Positions 52,931 through 64,000 of a stretch of 64,000 nt of DNA are shown piece by piece (positions within the stretch are counted from its first letter, which is position 1; the number at the start of each line of letters is the position of its first letter). A program made the translations under genes and the position numbers. This DNA is from Diphasiastrum complanatum (Eukaryota; Streptophyta; Lycopodiopsida; Lycopodiales; Lycopodiaceae). The stretch spans positions 17,270,809 to 17,334,808 of the forward strand of contig CM055107.1 in the NCBI GenBank assembly GCA_029204225.1, given 5' to 3'. Under the pieces are notes generated by a model. It worked only from the letters and a program-made list of their open reading frames with translations, was not told the DNA's origin and made no database searches.

Positions 52931-53753
52931 GTTTGTTTAATCTTATTATACTTTCAGTGTTGCAAGTGCAATTTCGATTTTAATTCTCTCCAATTCGAGT
53001 GCTGTGCTCTGATTCTGCTGAAGAGTTGCTGTCTTCCATTTCCTGCCTTTTACAGATTCTGTCCCTGCTGGTTGATAAGCTGCGTCATGAAAGTTATGTG
53101 GAAAAGTTTGTAAAGGAAAAAGCTGGATGTACGCAATTTATCTCGTATCGCTCTAACCCCTTCATTTCCACTCACCACTCGTTGTACACCCGTTTTTTGG
53201 AGTCATTCGAGATTGCTATAGAGCGTAACCGAGAAGGCTTAGGTACGCCAGTGCTTCAATTTGTCTAGTCTCCACATTTAACGTTTAATTTCTCTCACTA
53301 GGATATGTACTGGTTTGTTTGTGTAAAAGTGAGTGTAAAGATTATTGGCTAACCAGTCAGCTGTGGTATCTTCGGACAGGAAGTCTATTTGAAAAATTCC
53401 GGTATCATCAGTATATTGATAGCAAAATTAATCAAGACCGTGACATCGTCAATCTGTGCTTCCATGGCACTAATCTCGAATGGATGGATAGTATCATGCA
53501 GAACGGGATGGATCCTACCTTAAGAAGAAGTGGTTCATCCAGTGATTGGTTTGCTACTGACGCCTTGATAAGCATCCCATTCACTGTGGACAAAACCTCC
53601 AGAGAGCTTGTTAGTCGTGATGGAATCAAACTACTGGTTTTCCTAGTGATCAAAGAGGTTTCATCAACGATGGCGCGGTTCGTCGATCACAATATGATAT
53701 CGATTCACTCATCACAAAACCAGCTGCCGATCGGTCAAGTCACTCTGCGTTAA
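52628..53753 (+). CDS. Putative ADP-ribosyltransferase-fold (PARP-like) protein, three exons
   Basis: ATG 52628 sits in a strong context (gccATGG). Exons 52628-52930, 53056-53242 and 53302-53753 join in phase across GT-AG introns of 125 and 59 bp, giving 313 residues. Residues 1-190 have no domain I recognise (MASLDRLALALEKRVISVYH; later KFVKEKAGCTQFISYRSNPF). The C-terminal 100 or so resemble ADP-ribosyltransferases: CFHGTNLEWMDSIMQNGMDP (H218-G219-T220, as in the PARP HGT strand), SDWFATDALISIPF (245-258, like the YFA segment), KLLVFLVI, and a last strand with HNMISIHSSQNQLPIGQVTL. Met stands where PARPs have the catalytic Glu, so poly-ADP-ribosylation is unlikely; mono-transfer or a pseudo-enzyme is possible. 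The gene structure is much surer than the function. Confidence 0.75.
53056..53242 (+). CDS. PARP-like gene exon 2
   Basis: After 'ttttacag'. Starts ILSLLVDKLRHESYVEKF and ends in phase 1 within a Gly codon before 'gtacgc'. Confidence 0.75.
53302..53753 (+). CDS. PARP-like gene exon 3 (terminal)
   Basis: After 'ctcactag'. Completes the Gly codon, reads YVLVCLCKSECKDYWL, then the HGT-containing domain to TAA at 53751. Confidence 0.77.
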
Positions 53754-54660
53754 ATCAACCGCAGAAGATTGGTCTGGAAAGGAATTGTCTAGGCCCTAAA
53801 CACAATCTTATTACAATCTTATTACAATTGTAGCAGTCAGTCTAAATTTTAGTGTTGCAAAGTGGATTCGAATCCCAAAGCAGGCCTCCAACATGCCACT
53901 TATTGGAGGACTCAGTCAGCATATATAGAGCTTACGTTTCTGAAAATGTGACTAGTGTATTTTTATACTACGGAAATTCTTATATGCAAACCAAGCATGT
54001 TTAACATTCCGAATCTACTTATTGATTTTGGAATTTTTGGATAGTCTTGAGCATATTGTTGAACTTACTCTTTGATGATTCAGATTAATATTAATACTAG
54101 TGCTAGGAAAACTGGCAAAGTATAGGAATGGAATCACCAAGTTTTCTCAAAAAATGGTATCATAAAATTTTCTAAAAGCATAAACACCTTTTTATGAGGA
54201 AACGTCTTAAAAAAACTAAGAAATTCTATAAAATGCAAGTTTTATTGAGGATAATTTACAAGAGGTTTCCCGAGCACTGAATATTGATGAAATTTCTTGT
54301 AAGAAATTGAAAGACGATGGGAAATTCTTAGGGATCAGGATGAGAAAATATCCACATGTTTAGTATCCACATATTCCATATGGAAATGACCCTTAGACCT
54401 TCGGAGTTAGCATTTGAGGATGGATGTCGGGATCGGTGGGCATAGACCGGTTTTACAAGGAATGTGCTGCATTTGAAGCATTTGTGTTACGTAATTGTCA
54501 TTGGCATGATTTTTAGACCGTTTTGGGGCCTATATTATTTTGCATAATATTAGGCCTCCAAAATTGCCATTGTTTTGATTACCTGCTCGTGCGGTCTGTT
54601 CACTAGGCATCAAGAGAGAGGGTGAGGGAGAGAGATGCCACCCGAGGGAGGGACGGAGAG
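53754..54660. other. Region downstream of the PARP-like gene
   Basis: No gene or element recognised. Confidence 0.4.
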
Positions 54661-54664
54661 AGAG

Positions 54665-54704
<40 letters not shown>

Positions 54705-54883
54705 GATGTTGCCTGCGCGTGCAAGATATTGCCGCGAGAGGGGGGGAGGCATGACGCTTGAAAGCACGGGGCCACACGTGTTTGGTGTTTGGCCACGACT
54801 TAGATGCGAGGGGGGGGGGGGGGGGGGTGGAGAGATTAGGGGATATTAGAACTCAAAATGGGCCCTTTGTAGATATGCTTTTA
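54661..54883. repeat. GA tract, G18 run and MITE fragment
   Basis: Short GA repeats at about 54661-54702, a run of 18 G at 54810-54827, and 'ctcaaaatgggcccttt' at about 54851, identical to the interior of the MITE at 39.5 kb. Suggests a third, truncated MITE copy just left of the copia LTR. Confidence 0.7.
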
Positions 54884-55847
54884 TGTTGGGATTCGAAATA
54901 ATTCGCGTCACGACAGTGCGAAACGAGCGGAATCCTCGATGCTATGTGTATCGTATTCATGCCCAATTGGAAATGATTCGAATTCTGCCCTACTTGATCA
55001 CATTTTCGAAGTCACTGGATCGAAACAGTCGATTCCATAGCCATGCACAAATTAACTGAGTTCTAGATTTAGATTTTATGAGTGCGGAAGTGTTTTAGGA
55101 ACGATGAATTTGACTTATGCTATCAGTCACACAAATAGTTTAATCTACGAATAATTTATCTGCAAGCATGGATCTATTGAAATCTGAATAAAATAGCATT
55201 CTATTAGAACATACACAACTCATATTATGGAAGGAATATTAATTAGTCGCGAATGATAACAGTCTAAATGCAGAAAGAGTCGCGTTCTTTCTAAGACAAT
55301 ACTGTAGTAACAGAGAGAGAGAACCGAACAATTGCACTTTGTATTGATCGAACTGATCGATCAATCTTCTGTTCAGAAATTCAATAATGTAACTTTACAA
55401 TTGATAAGTTGATAGGTATTTGTACAGAATGGTTAATTACAAGAATGGTTAATCTATACTTTGCAAATGAGATTAATCCACTACGTGTTGTTGGCAGTTG
55501 CTTTTGTACAGTATCTGAGTCTGCTGAAGATCATGCCCGGTCGTGACGATGTGACTCTTGAATTGTCTTTTGATCGACTCGACTTGAGGGTGACTTATGA
55601 CTAGCTTGTGAGCTCATATTAGTCAAGGTTGCCGAATAGAAAATGTTCGAGGTGGCAGATAGTCGATGTGGCAGAATGGCTGAGTGGTCGAAAGCCAAAG
55701 TTGTCGAAATGTTTTCTTTGTATTTTTGCAAACTGTTAGAAAATGTGTGTATTTCTACAGAACATGCGACTATACAAGAATTTACAGTAGTTAGAGAATG
55801 GATGTAGATTAGAAGAAGATAGGCAGGGAGAGGATAGGAATCCAACA
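54884..55847 (-). repeat. 3' LTR of the 54.9-59.8 kb copia element
   Basis: TGTTGGGATTCG...GGAATCCAACA, with perfect short inverted ends. The polypurine stretch 'aagggcccgggg' precedes it on minus. Confidence 0.9.
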
Positions 55848-55857
55848 CCCCGGGCCC

Positions 55858-56136
55858 TTAATTTGGATCCTTGAATGCCTTGATTTGCAAATATAAGATA
55901 ACACAAAAATTCTTCCGTGCTTCTTGATTTAACCCTTTCGTGAATATGTCAGCTGCCATGTACTGGGTTCTGCAAAATTTCAGACTTACGTCCTTGTTGA
56001 GTATCTTGCTCCTGATGGAATGATATTTAATTTCAATGAGCTTGCTCCTAGAGTGAAAAATTGAGTTGCAAATATGAAAGAAAATCAAAGGCCTTAGGAG
56101 TGACAACGACGGTGAATACATCTCAAACGGATTCAA
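55858..56136 (-). pseudogene. Copia RNase H tail in native orientation
   Basis: Minus: NSIFHSRSKLIEIKYHSIRS, KILNKDVSLKFCRTQYMAAD and IFTKGLNQEAR to the stop at 55858. It begins in mid-domain at the inversion breakpoint near 56075. Confidence 0.87.
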
Positions 56137-57530
56137 AGACTACTGCTCAGCCAACGACATTGAGCAACAGTTCGCTGCTTCCTATTCTCCACAGTCGAAT
56201 GGACTGGCAGAAAGAAAGAACAGGACCTTATTCGAGTTTGCCAAAACTCATGTTTCATTGCCCTAATCATTCTGGCAACATGCTATTTCAACAACAAATT
56301 ACGTGCATAACTGATGTATAACTAAAGGCCTCCTTGACATCAAAATCCCTCATGAAGTCTGGACAGGATCCAAGCCTTCATTGAAATATTTAAGAGTATT
56401 CAGATGTACTACCTATGCTCATGTCCCTAAGGACAACAAAAAGAAGTTAGATGAGCATTCATTCAAAACTGTTTTTGTTGGCTATTGTGCTTCTGATGGA
56501 ATGTATAGACTGTACAATATAGAGATCTATAAAGTTTTCACTAACAGGGATGTGACTTTTATTGATGATCAGTTTATTGATTTGGAGGGCAAGGACCAAA
56601 TGCAGTCTACAATTTCTATTTCTTCTAGTAGTCACTCTGTACAGTCAGACCCAGAAGAAGAAGAAGAAGCTGCAACTTAGGAGCAGCCGAATCAGTCGAC
56701 ACAAAGCCGAGTTTTGCAACTGAAAACTTCAACTAGAAGATCAACTCGAATTCGAGCTCAGCTTGTCCGATACATTGATGGGTTCGCTCACTATTCTATT
56801 CAGGCGCTCTGGAAAGAAACAATGGATAAGGAGTACAACTCATTGCTAAGGAACAACACATGGACTGTCACCGAGCTGCCAACAGACAGAAAAGTAATTG
56901 ACTACAAATTTATATTCGAGATCAAATATAAGACTGACAAAGGATACCAAGAGGATGCTATCCCAAGAATTCGAGATGACACATCTTGGAGAGGCGCATT
57001 ATTGTCTCGGGATCCAAATCCATAGAGACAAAAATAGAAGACTTCTCTATATCACCCAGCAAAGGTACTTCTATAATTTTCTAATGAAATTCAATTTCAT
57101 GAATTGCAAGCTTGTACATAATCCCATGGATCCAGTTCTAAAATTATCAAAGGAACAATGCCCTCAGACCAATGAGGAGAAGGCCAAAATAAGGCATATC
57201 CATATCAATCTCTATATCTGCCATGGTTATGTCGATTCATCCAATATCCATACACTTCATGGATATACAGATGCAAATTGGGCAGGCGATGTCGACACCA
57301 AAAGATCAACCTATGTATTTGTCTTCCTGTTCAATAATGGTCCAATACCTTGGAACAATCGAAAACAAACTTCCATCGCAATGTCATCCACAGAATCTGA
57401 ATACATTGCAGCCTCTCAAGCTACTAAAGAGGCAATTTGGTTGAGAAATTTATTATCTGATATTGGAATCAGACAGTCTGCTCCAACAATGATACAATGT
57501 GACAATCAGAGTGATATATTTCTTGAAGAA
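56075..57530 (+). pseudogene. Copia integrase-RT-RNase H block, inverted
   Basis: Plus-strand frames: integrase AASYSPQSNGLAERKNRTLF, then PHEVWTGSKPSLKYLRVFRC and VFVGYCASDGMYRLY; RT start ALWKETMDKEYNSLLRNNTW; a deletion after DKGYQ; RT end EFEMTHLGEAHYCLGIQIHR; RNase H HGYTDANWAGDVDTKRSTYV, MSSTESEYIAASQATKEAIW and TMIQCDNQSDI. Several stops and shifts. Confidence 0.88.
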
Positions 57531-57981
57531 TTCAAAAGCTTCAGATTTGTGCTTCAAGAAATATACAGTAGTTCTTTTAGAATAGTCACCTATAAAAGTA
57601 ATAAAGAATTTAGCACCAAGGCAGTAATGGTGTTTGCATTAGGCCACATATATCAATATGTACAATGTCTAGCAAAAATTTAGATTTATGTTCTTGATTT
57701 CACTTAAATTGCCTTCTTGTCTACTGCTTCTTCTTGTCGTTGTTGAACTTCAAGATTTGATAGTCCTAGATTTCGTGGTTCGTCCTCTTGTAGTATTTGC
57801 AAAATAATATCTTCTTGTTCTGAGGGGGTTGTTGAATCAGGGTCTTCTGTGACTGCTTCTGATTGTTGTTGACTTGTCAGACAACTCTCTCCTTCTGTTA
57901 TTTCCTTGTGTTCTCCTTCAAGAATAATGCTTGTGAGTCATTGGTGGAGGACGAGGATGCTGCATTCCTTCTTGTCTCCTC

Positions 57982-58581
57982 CTACAGAAGCATAATTATG
58001 ACTTTGGACAATGTAATATCTAAGTGTGTGGTAATCATCATCACCCAATTTTCATATGAGGATGGCAAACTAGACAATAAGGTCATTATAGCATTAGAGT
58101 CTTTGATCACTGAACCTATTGCTACCATCTGATCCATCAGAGTCTTGAATTGATTAATGTGATTCTCAGACATAATCACTTTCTGACATTCTGAGAGAGA
58201 AGAACTTTCTCCTCAAATGCAACTTTAAAGTGACATCCCTCACTTCATACATGGTACTCAATATATCCCAAGCCTCTTTCGAAGATTGCTGATGTGGCCA
58301 ATCTATGTGTTCGAGATGTTAAGGGTGATCAAGGCGAAAGCCTTGCCATCCTTGAGCTTCCACTTGGAAATGGCTTGCTCATCGACATTGGGAATTAGTT
58401 TGGTTCCAGCGACTATTTCCCAAAGTTCCTTGGCCATCATTACTACCTGCATCTTGAATTTCCATAAATGGTAGTTCGAACCATCAAATTTTTCTACCAT
58501 TAGAGTAGATCGTGATTGCAAATCCATTTGGAATTTCATGACGAGTGTATGCAGATTGTAGATTAATATGACTGGAAACAA
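57982..58581 (-). pseudogene. Copia gag of the 54.9-59.8 kb element
   Basis: Minus: MDLQSRSTLMVEKFDGSNYH, LWKFKMQVVMMAKELWEIVA and DGKAFALITLNIS. After a break near 58200: NHINQFKTLMDQMVAIGSVI and MTLLSSLPSSYENWVMMITT. Related to the gag at 3.6-4.4 kb. Confidence 0.85.
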
Positions 58582-58720
58582 TTATAGCAAATGTCTACAC
58601 TATATCAGAACTATTGTTTTGATAATGTCAGTTCTAAATTCACCTTTAGGAATCAGAGAGTGGAATTACAACTCTGATACCATGTTAAAGCTCTGATACC
58701 ATATTGGAGCTCTGATACCA

Positions 58721-59759
58721 TGTTGGTATTCGAAACAATTCACGTCACGATAGTGAGAAGCAAGCGGAATCCTCGGTGCATGCAACTACGTCTATCGTAT
58801 TCAGGCCCAATTTGAAATGAATCGAATTCTGCCCTACTTGATAACAACTTCATTGGATCAAAATAGTCGATTCCATAGCCATGCATGAATCAACTGAGTT
58901 CTAGATTTAGATTTTATGAATGTAGAAGCATTTTAGGATCGGTGAATTCGACTTATGTTATCAGTCACACGAATAGTTTAATCTACGAATAATTTATCTA
59001 CAAGCATGGATCTATCTAAACCTGAATAAAATAGGATTCAATCAGAACTTACACGACTCAGACTGTGGAAGGAATATTAATTAGTCGCAAATGATAACAG
59101 TCTAAATGTAGACAAAGTCACATTCTTTCTAAGACAATACTCTATAGTAACAGAGAGAAAGAACATAACAATTGCGCTCCAGATTGATTGAACTGATCGA
59201 TCAAGCTTCTGTTCAGAAATCCAATAATGTAACTTTACAAGATAAGTTTATAGGTATTTGTACAAATGGCTAGCTAATTACAAGAATGGTTAATCTATAC
59301 TTTGCAAATGAGATTAATTCACTACGTGTTGTTGGTAGTTGCTTTCGGATAGTATCTGAGTCCATTGAAGATCCTACTCGGTTGTGACGATGTGACTATT
59401 GAGCTGCCGTTGATCGACTTGACTTGAGGGTGATAGATGACTAGCTTGTGAGTTCGAATTAGTCAAGATCATCGAATAGTCAACGTGGCCGAATAGTAAA
59501 TGTTCGAGGTGGCAGATAGTCGACGTGGCAGAATGGCTGAAGTGGTCGAAAGCCAAAGTTGTCAAAATGTTCGACGCGGTGAATGTCGCGAATAGTTTTG
59601 AGTCGTCAGGGCACTGTCAAAAATTTCTTTGTATTTCTGCAGACTGTTAGAAAGCGTGTGTATTTCTGCCGAACATGCGACTATACAAGTATTTACAACA
59701 GTTAGAGAATGGATCTAGATTAGAAGAAAGATAGGGATGGAGAGGATGGGAATCCAACA
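58721..59759 (-). repeat. 5' LTR of the 54.9-59.8 kb copia element
   Basis: Collinear with the 54884-55847 LTR but about 75 bp longer (an extra segment near 59570-59620), with many substitutions. Not a very recent insertion. Confidence 0.9.
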
Positions 59760-61284
59760 TTTTTTTGAATTCGCACACTTTCAACGTTCAACTGGCCCAA
59801 TAAATTTTGTACATTTGCGACAAACTATTACCGTTCTTGACGGATGAAATTTTTTTTGGCTTTCCTGGCCAGAATTTTACGATTTTCAAAACTCCCGTCG
59901 GGCAGAACTAACAATTGTGATTGGACCACCGTTACTGCCCGAATTTTCCTTTGCTACCCATGTTTGTAAACTCGAGGTTAATTTGGATTCAATATTCATG
60001 ATTTGTAGTTAACTAATCGCTGTAGTTTAGGAACTTTGTATACCTCTAATTTTTTTCATTTACATTTGTATTTAACTTTCATAGATATATTTTGGACTAA
60101 TGGTGACACATAATCGGAGACCAAGAGAAACCATTGATGCTATCAATATTTGCAATGAAAAAAGTGCCGAAGATCAATGGATACCGAGAATATATCGGAC
60201 ACCAAACAAAATGAGCAAGTTGAGTGTAGAGTATGTAAGTCATCAATGACATTTAGATATCACAAAAAAAAAACAAATGCTAACTTTGTTACTATATTAT
60301 AGACGATGGATAAAATGCAAAAGTGAGTGGAAGCCATTAGATCAAGATTTTGCAATAAACCAATAAGAGAAACTTCAAATAACAGTGAAAAGAAAGGACA
60401 ATATTCTTATTGTAATCAAGGTTGAGGAAGATTGGAGTCTCAACCACATTCAATTAGAACTTGACATGTTGTAGTTTAATCTTCCTCAGTACTATCAATT
60501 TCTATTGAACGGTGTTATGTTATGCAATATGCAAATTTTGAATTTTGATTTGTTTTTGTTTCAAGATGCCAAATGTTACAATGATTTTAATTTTTGTGTG
60601 TAGATAAGGACAAGGCAAGAAGAGCACATGAAATGCAAAGATATAGCAACAACAATCGAAATTGTGGATGCATACAAGATCATAGTTTTAACTCAATATA
60701 TTTGTATAAAGTTTTCTATACATTTTCAGTTCATCCCCATGAAGGTTGACCAATCTATCTTTCTTCTTGTCTCTCATCTTTCTTTTGCTTCGTCTCAATA
60801 CCAACCTTTTGGTCTATAATCTACACATCCATTTCTCTAGAAGCAAAAATCCTCGGCGGAGTATTTGAAATAGTAACAAGAATAGAATTTTTCACAATAA
60901 TTTTGATTGACTCCTGCCGAAAGTGCATTATCTCTTGAGGTGTGACTGACGGGCAGACAAACTGCAAAAAACTAAAATTGATAGCACTTGTTTCAGAAAA
61001 ATATATTATAAAGTAGAAAAGAAAAAAGCATACAATATATCAAATGAATATATTACCTGCATAGAACAAGAAGTTGTTTCTGTTGTCCAAGCCAATTGAA
61101 AAAGGTAGATTCTGGACCTCCTCTCAAGAGCTGAAGTATCTGGTGGAGGCCATGACATTACCACAAAAAAATTTGTTGAGTTCGATGATTATGACCTAAT
61201 AAGTTTTAATGTATATCATTGGTTTATGACTTTGTTATCGTATTATTTTTTCTAATATACAGGAGATAAAAGTATGAGATAGCA
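59760..61284. other. AT-rich stretch without supported genes
   Basis: Short open pieces near 60100-60230 and 60610-60690 have no recognisable domain or joining pattern. Confidence 0.35.
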
Positions 61285-61761
61285 TTGCTTCTTCAATCGA
61301 ATCAGATCACTTGGAATTCCTTGCAGGATGCCATCGAAATAGATTCCTTTGCAATGAGACGTGGAGGACATTGCGAGGGATCATTTGTTGGGCAAAGGGA
61401 ATCGTCACTTGCTTATTACTTGAAAAGTTTTGCAAATAGTGAAATTTGTATATATTATTCAAGTTATAGTCCATTTTCCACCACTGTTATAATGGCAATT
61501 AAGGCCTTATAAGTTTGCTTAGGAGGCCATAATTACTCAAGAGGAACATTCAAAGTTGTTTTGGTTAAGAGGGATTTAGCCATTAAAGTATTGGATTATG
61601 TCCCTGAAAATACAACAAAAAGATTGTCTTCAATGGCCCTTTATTCAGCTTACATAGATATGAGCAAAAAGAAAAATATACAGTTTTTAGATCCATACGA
61701 AAGGAGATTGTTACTTCATGACAATACCATCCATCTCAATCTTGGAGAGGATCAAGAATAA
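61285..61761 (+). pseudogene. Unidentified reading frame with one in-frame stop
   Basis: One frame is open from 61285 to a TAA at 61759, apart from a single TAA at 61510. It reads SLQDAIEIDSFAMRRGGHCE, GQRESSLAYYLKSFANSEIC, then after the stop GGHNYSRGTFKVVLVKRDLA and LSSMALYSAYIDMSKKKNIQ. I do not recognise the family. It could be a decayed gene, a transposon-encoded protein or a chance frame. Confidence 0.35.
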
Positions 61762-63480
<1,719 letters not shown>

Positions 63481-64000
63481 GTGCTTTGTGCATTGGAACA
63501 GGTTGAAAGAAAGGATCAGGTCATTGCAACGGCTGCATCAAGTGGATTCATGTTGGAAGGCAATGATGGGCTTACCTCTACAAATTATTCTACTTGGAAG
63601 GTGAGAACATATTGGGAAAGAGGGGTGTGAGAAACGAAAATAGCTAAAAAAGAAACGAACACGAAAAGAAGCAAACTCGAAACTCAAAAAAGAAACAAAC
63701 TTGAACGGAAAGTGTTCGTGCGCAGCGAAATGAGCTATCTCGCTCTTTCCTTAAGCATGGCTACGTCTATCAGACATGAACAGAACGTTAGTGACAGAAA
63801 TCACGTTCGATCTGACTACATAGCCAAACATTAAGCAACAAAATATCTGAAAGATAATTTATCGCGAACAGCTAGACAAAGTATTAGTCGCGAATAATTC
63901 GCAAAGAGCTAGACTGAGCTCGACTGATAATCAATCGCAAAAGGCAAGACTAAATATTAGTCATGAACAGCTAGGCTAATAATAATTCGTGAAGAACAGA
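63481..64000 (+). mobile_element. Copia-like gag start and possible LTR at the window edge
   Basis: 63525-63602 reads ATAASSGFMLEGNDGLTSTN and YSTWKVRTYW, like the start of a copia gag (compare LNSTNYAIWKIRM at 34.7 kb). From about 63625 the sequence changes to 'gtgagaaacgaaaatagc' and then to 'attagtcgcgaataattcgc'-type words also found in the copia LTRs at 55.2 and 59.1 kb, suggesting another LTR cut by the window end. Confidence 0.4.

Larger units (their letters stand above)
54884..59759 (-). mobile_element. Ty1/copia element with two LTRs and an inverted pol block
   Basis: LTRs at 54884-55847 (964 bp) and 58721-59759 (1,039 bp) both begin TGTTGG and end CCAACA. A primer site (gctctgatacca, 58709-58720) adjoins the right one, so the element is on minus. 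The flanking 5-mers tttta and ttttt are nearly a target duplication. Gag (58581-57982) and the last part of RNase H (56136-55858) are on minus, but integrase, RT and most of RNase H (about 56075-57530) are on plus. Reversing that block restores gag-integrase-RT-RNase H and joins CDNQSDI to IFHSRSK. The RT core with YVDD is deleted. Inactive. Confidence 0.88.

Overview
The window is nuclear DNA from a land plant with a large, repeat-dense genome. A fern-like or other non-seed vascular plant seems likely, and a gymnosperm is possible. Reasons: GT-AG introns up to 11 kb in a plant-type ribokinase gene; Ty1/copia elements with UBN2-type gag and initiator-Met-tRNA primer sites; a Ty3/gypsy fragment; a hAT fragment; LINEs with an APE-type endonuclease; and a Penelope-like element. 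The species cannot be fixed from the sequence alone.

Two host genes look intact. (1) A ribokinase gene on + runs from 6033 to 26960. Five exons (6033-6233, 17446-17733, 22932-23117, 23342-23537, 26854-26960) join in phase into a 325-residue protein carrying the PfkB/ribokinase motifs. Its introns hold a stack of antisense transposon remnants. (2) A three-exon gene on + at 52628-53753 encodes 313 residues, with a C-terminal domain that looks like an ADP-ribosyltransferase (PARP-like) fold.

The rest is mostly mobile DNA. 1-4.9 kb: copia remnants. 7.4-8.7 kb: hAT transposase pseudogene (-), joined to a copia RT/RNase H fragment (8.7-9.4 kb, -). 9.5-17 kb: LINE copies (-) interrupted by a deleted copia element. 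20.7-21.9 kb: a head-to-tail chain of 5'-truncated LINEs. 23.8-25.3 kb: another LINE. 28.3-29 kb: possible LTR and primer site. 29.6-30.4 kb: foldback element. 32.2 kb: an 84-bp tRNA-related retroposon with a perfect 19-bp target duplication. 33-37.3 kb: copia element (+) with an inverted LTR/primer-site block. 39.5 kb: MITE. 40.5-41 kb: gypsy integrase end. 41.6-49.7 kb: Penelope-like element whose coding region lies between about 2.1-2.2 kb direct repeats. 54.9-59.8 kb: copia element with both LTRs (-) and an internally inverted pol block.

The most striking pattern is the long (GA)n/(CT)n tracts. Several sit exactly at LINE 3' ends, at LINE 5' truncation points and at the boundaries of the Penelope-like element, in each case with (TC)n on the coding strand of the retroelement. 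This suggests retroelements that insert into, or generate, TC microsatellites.
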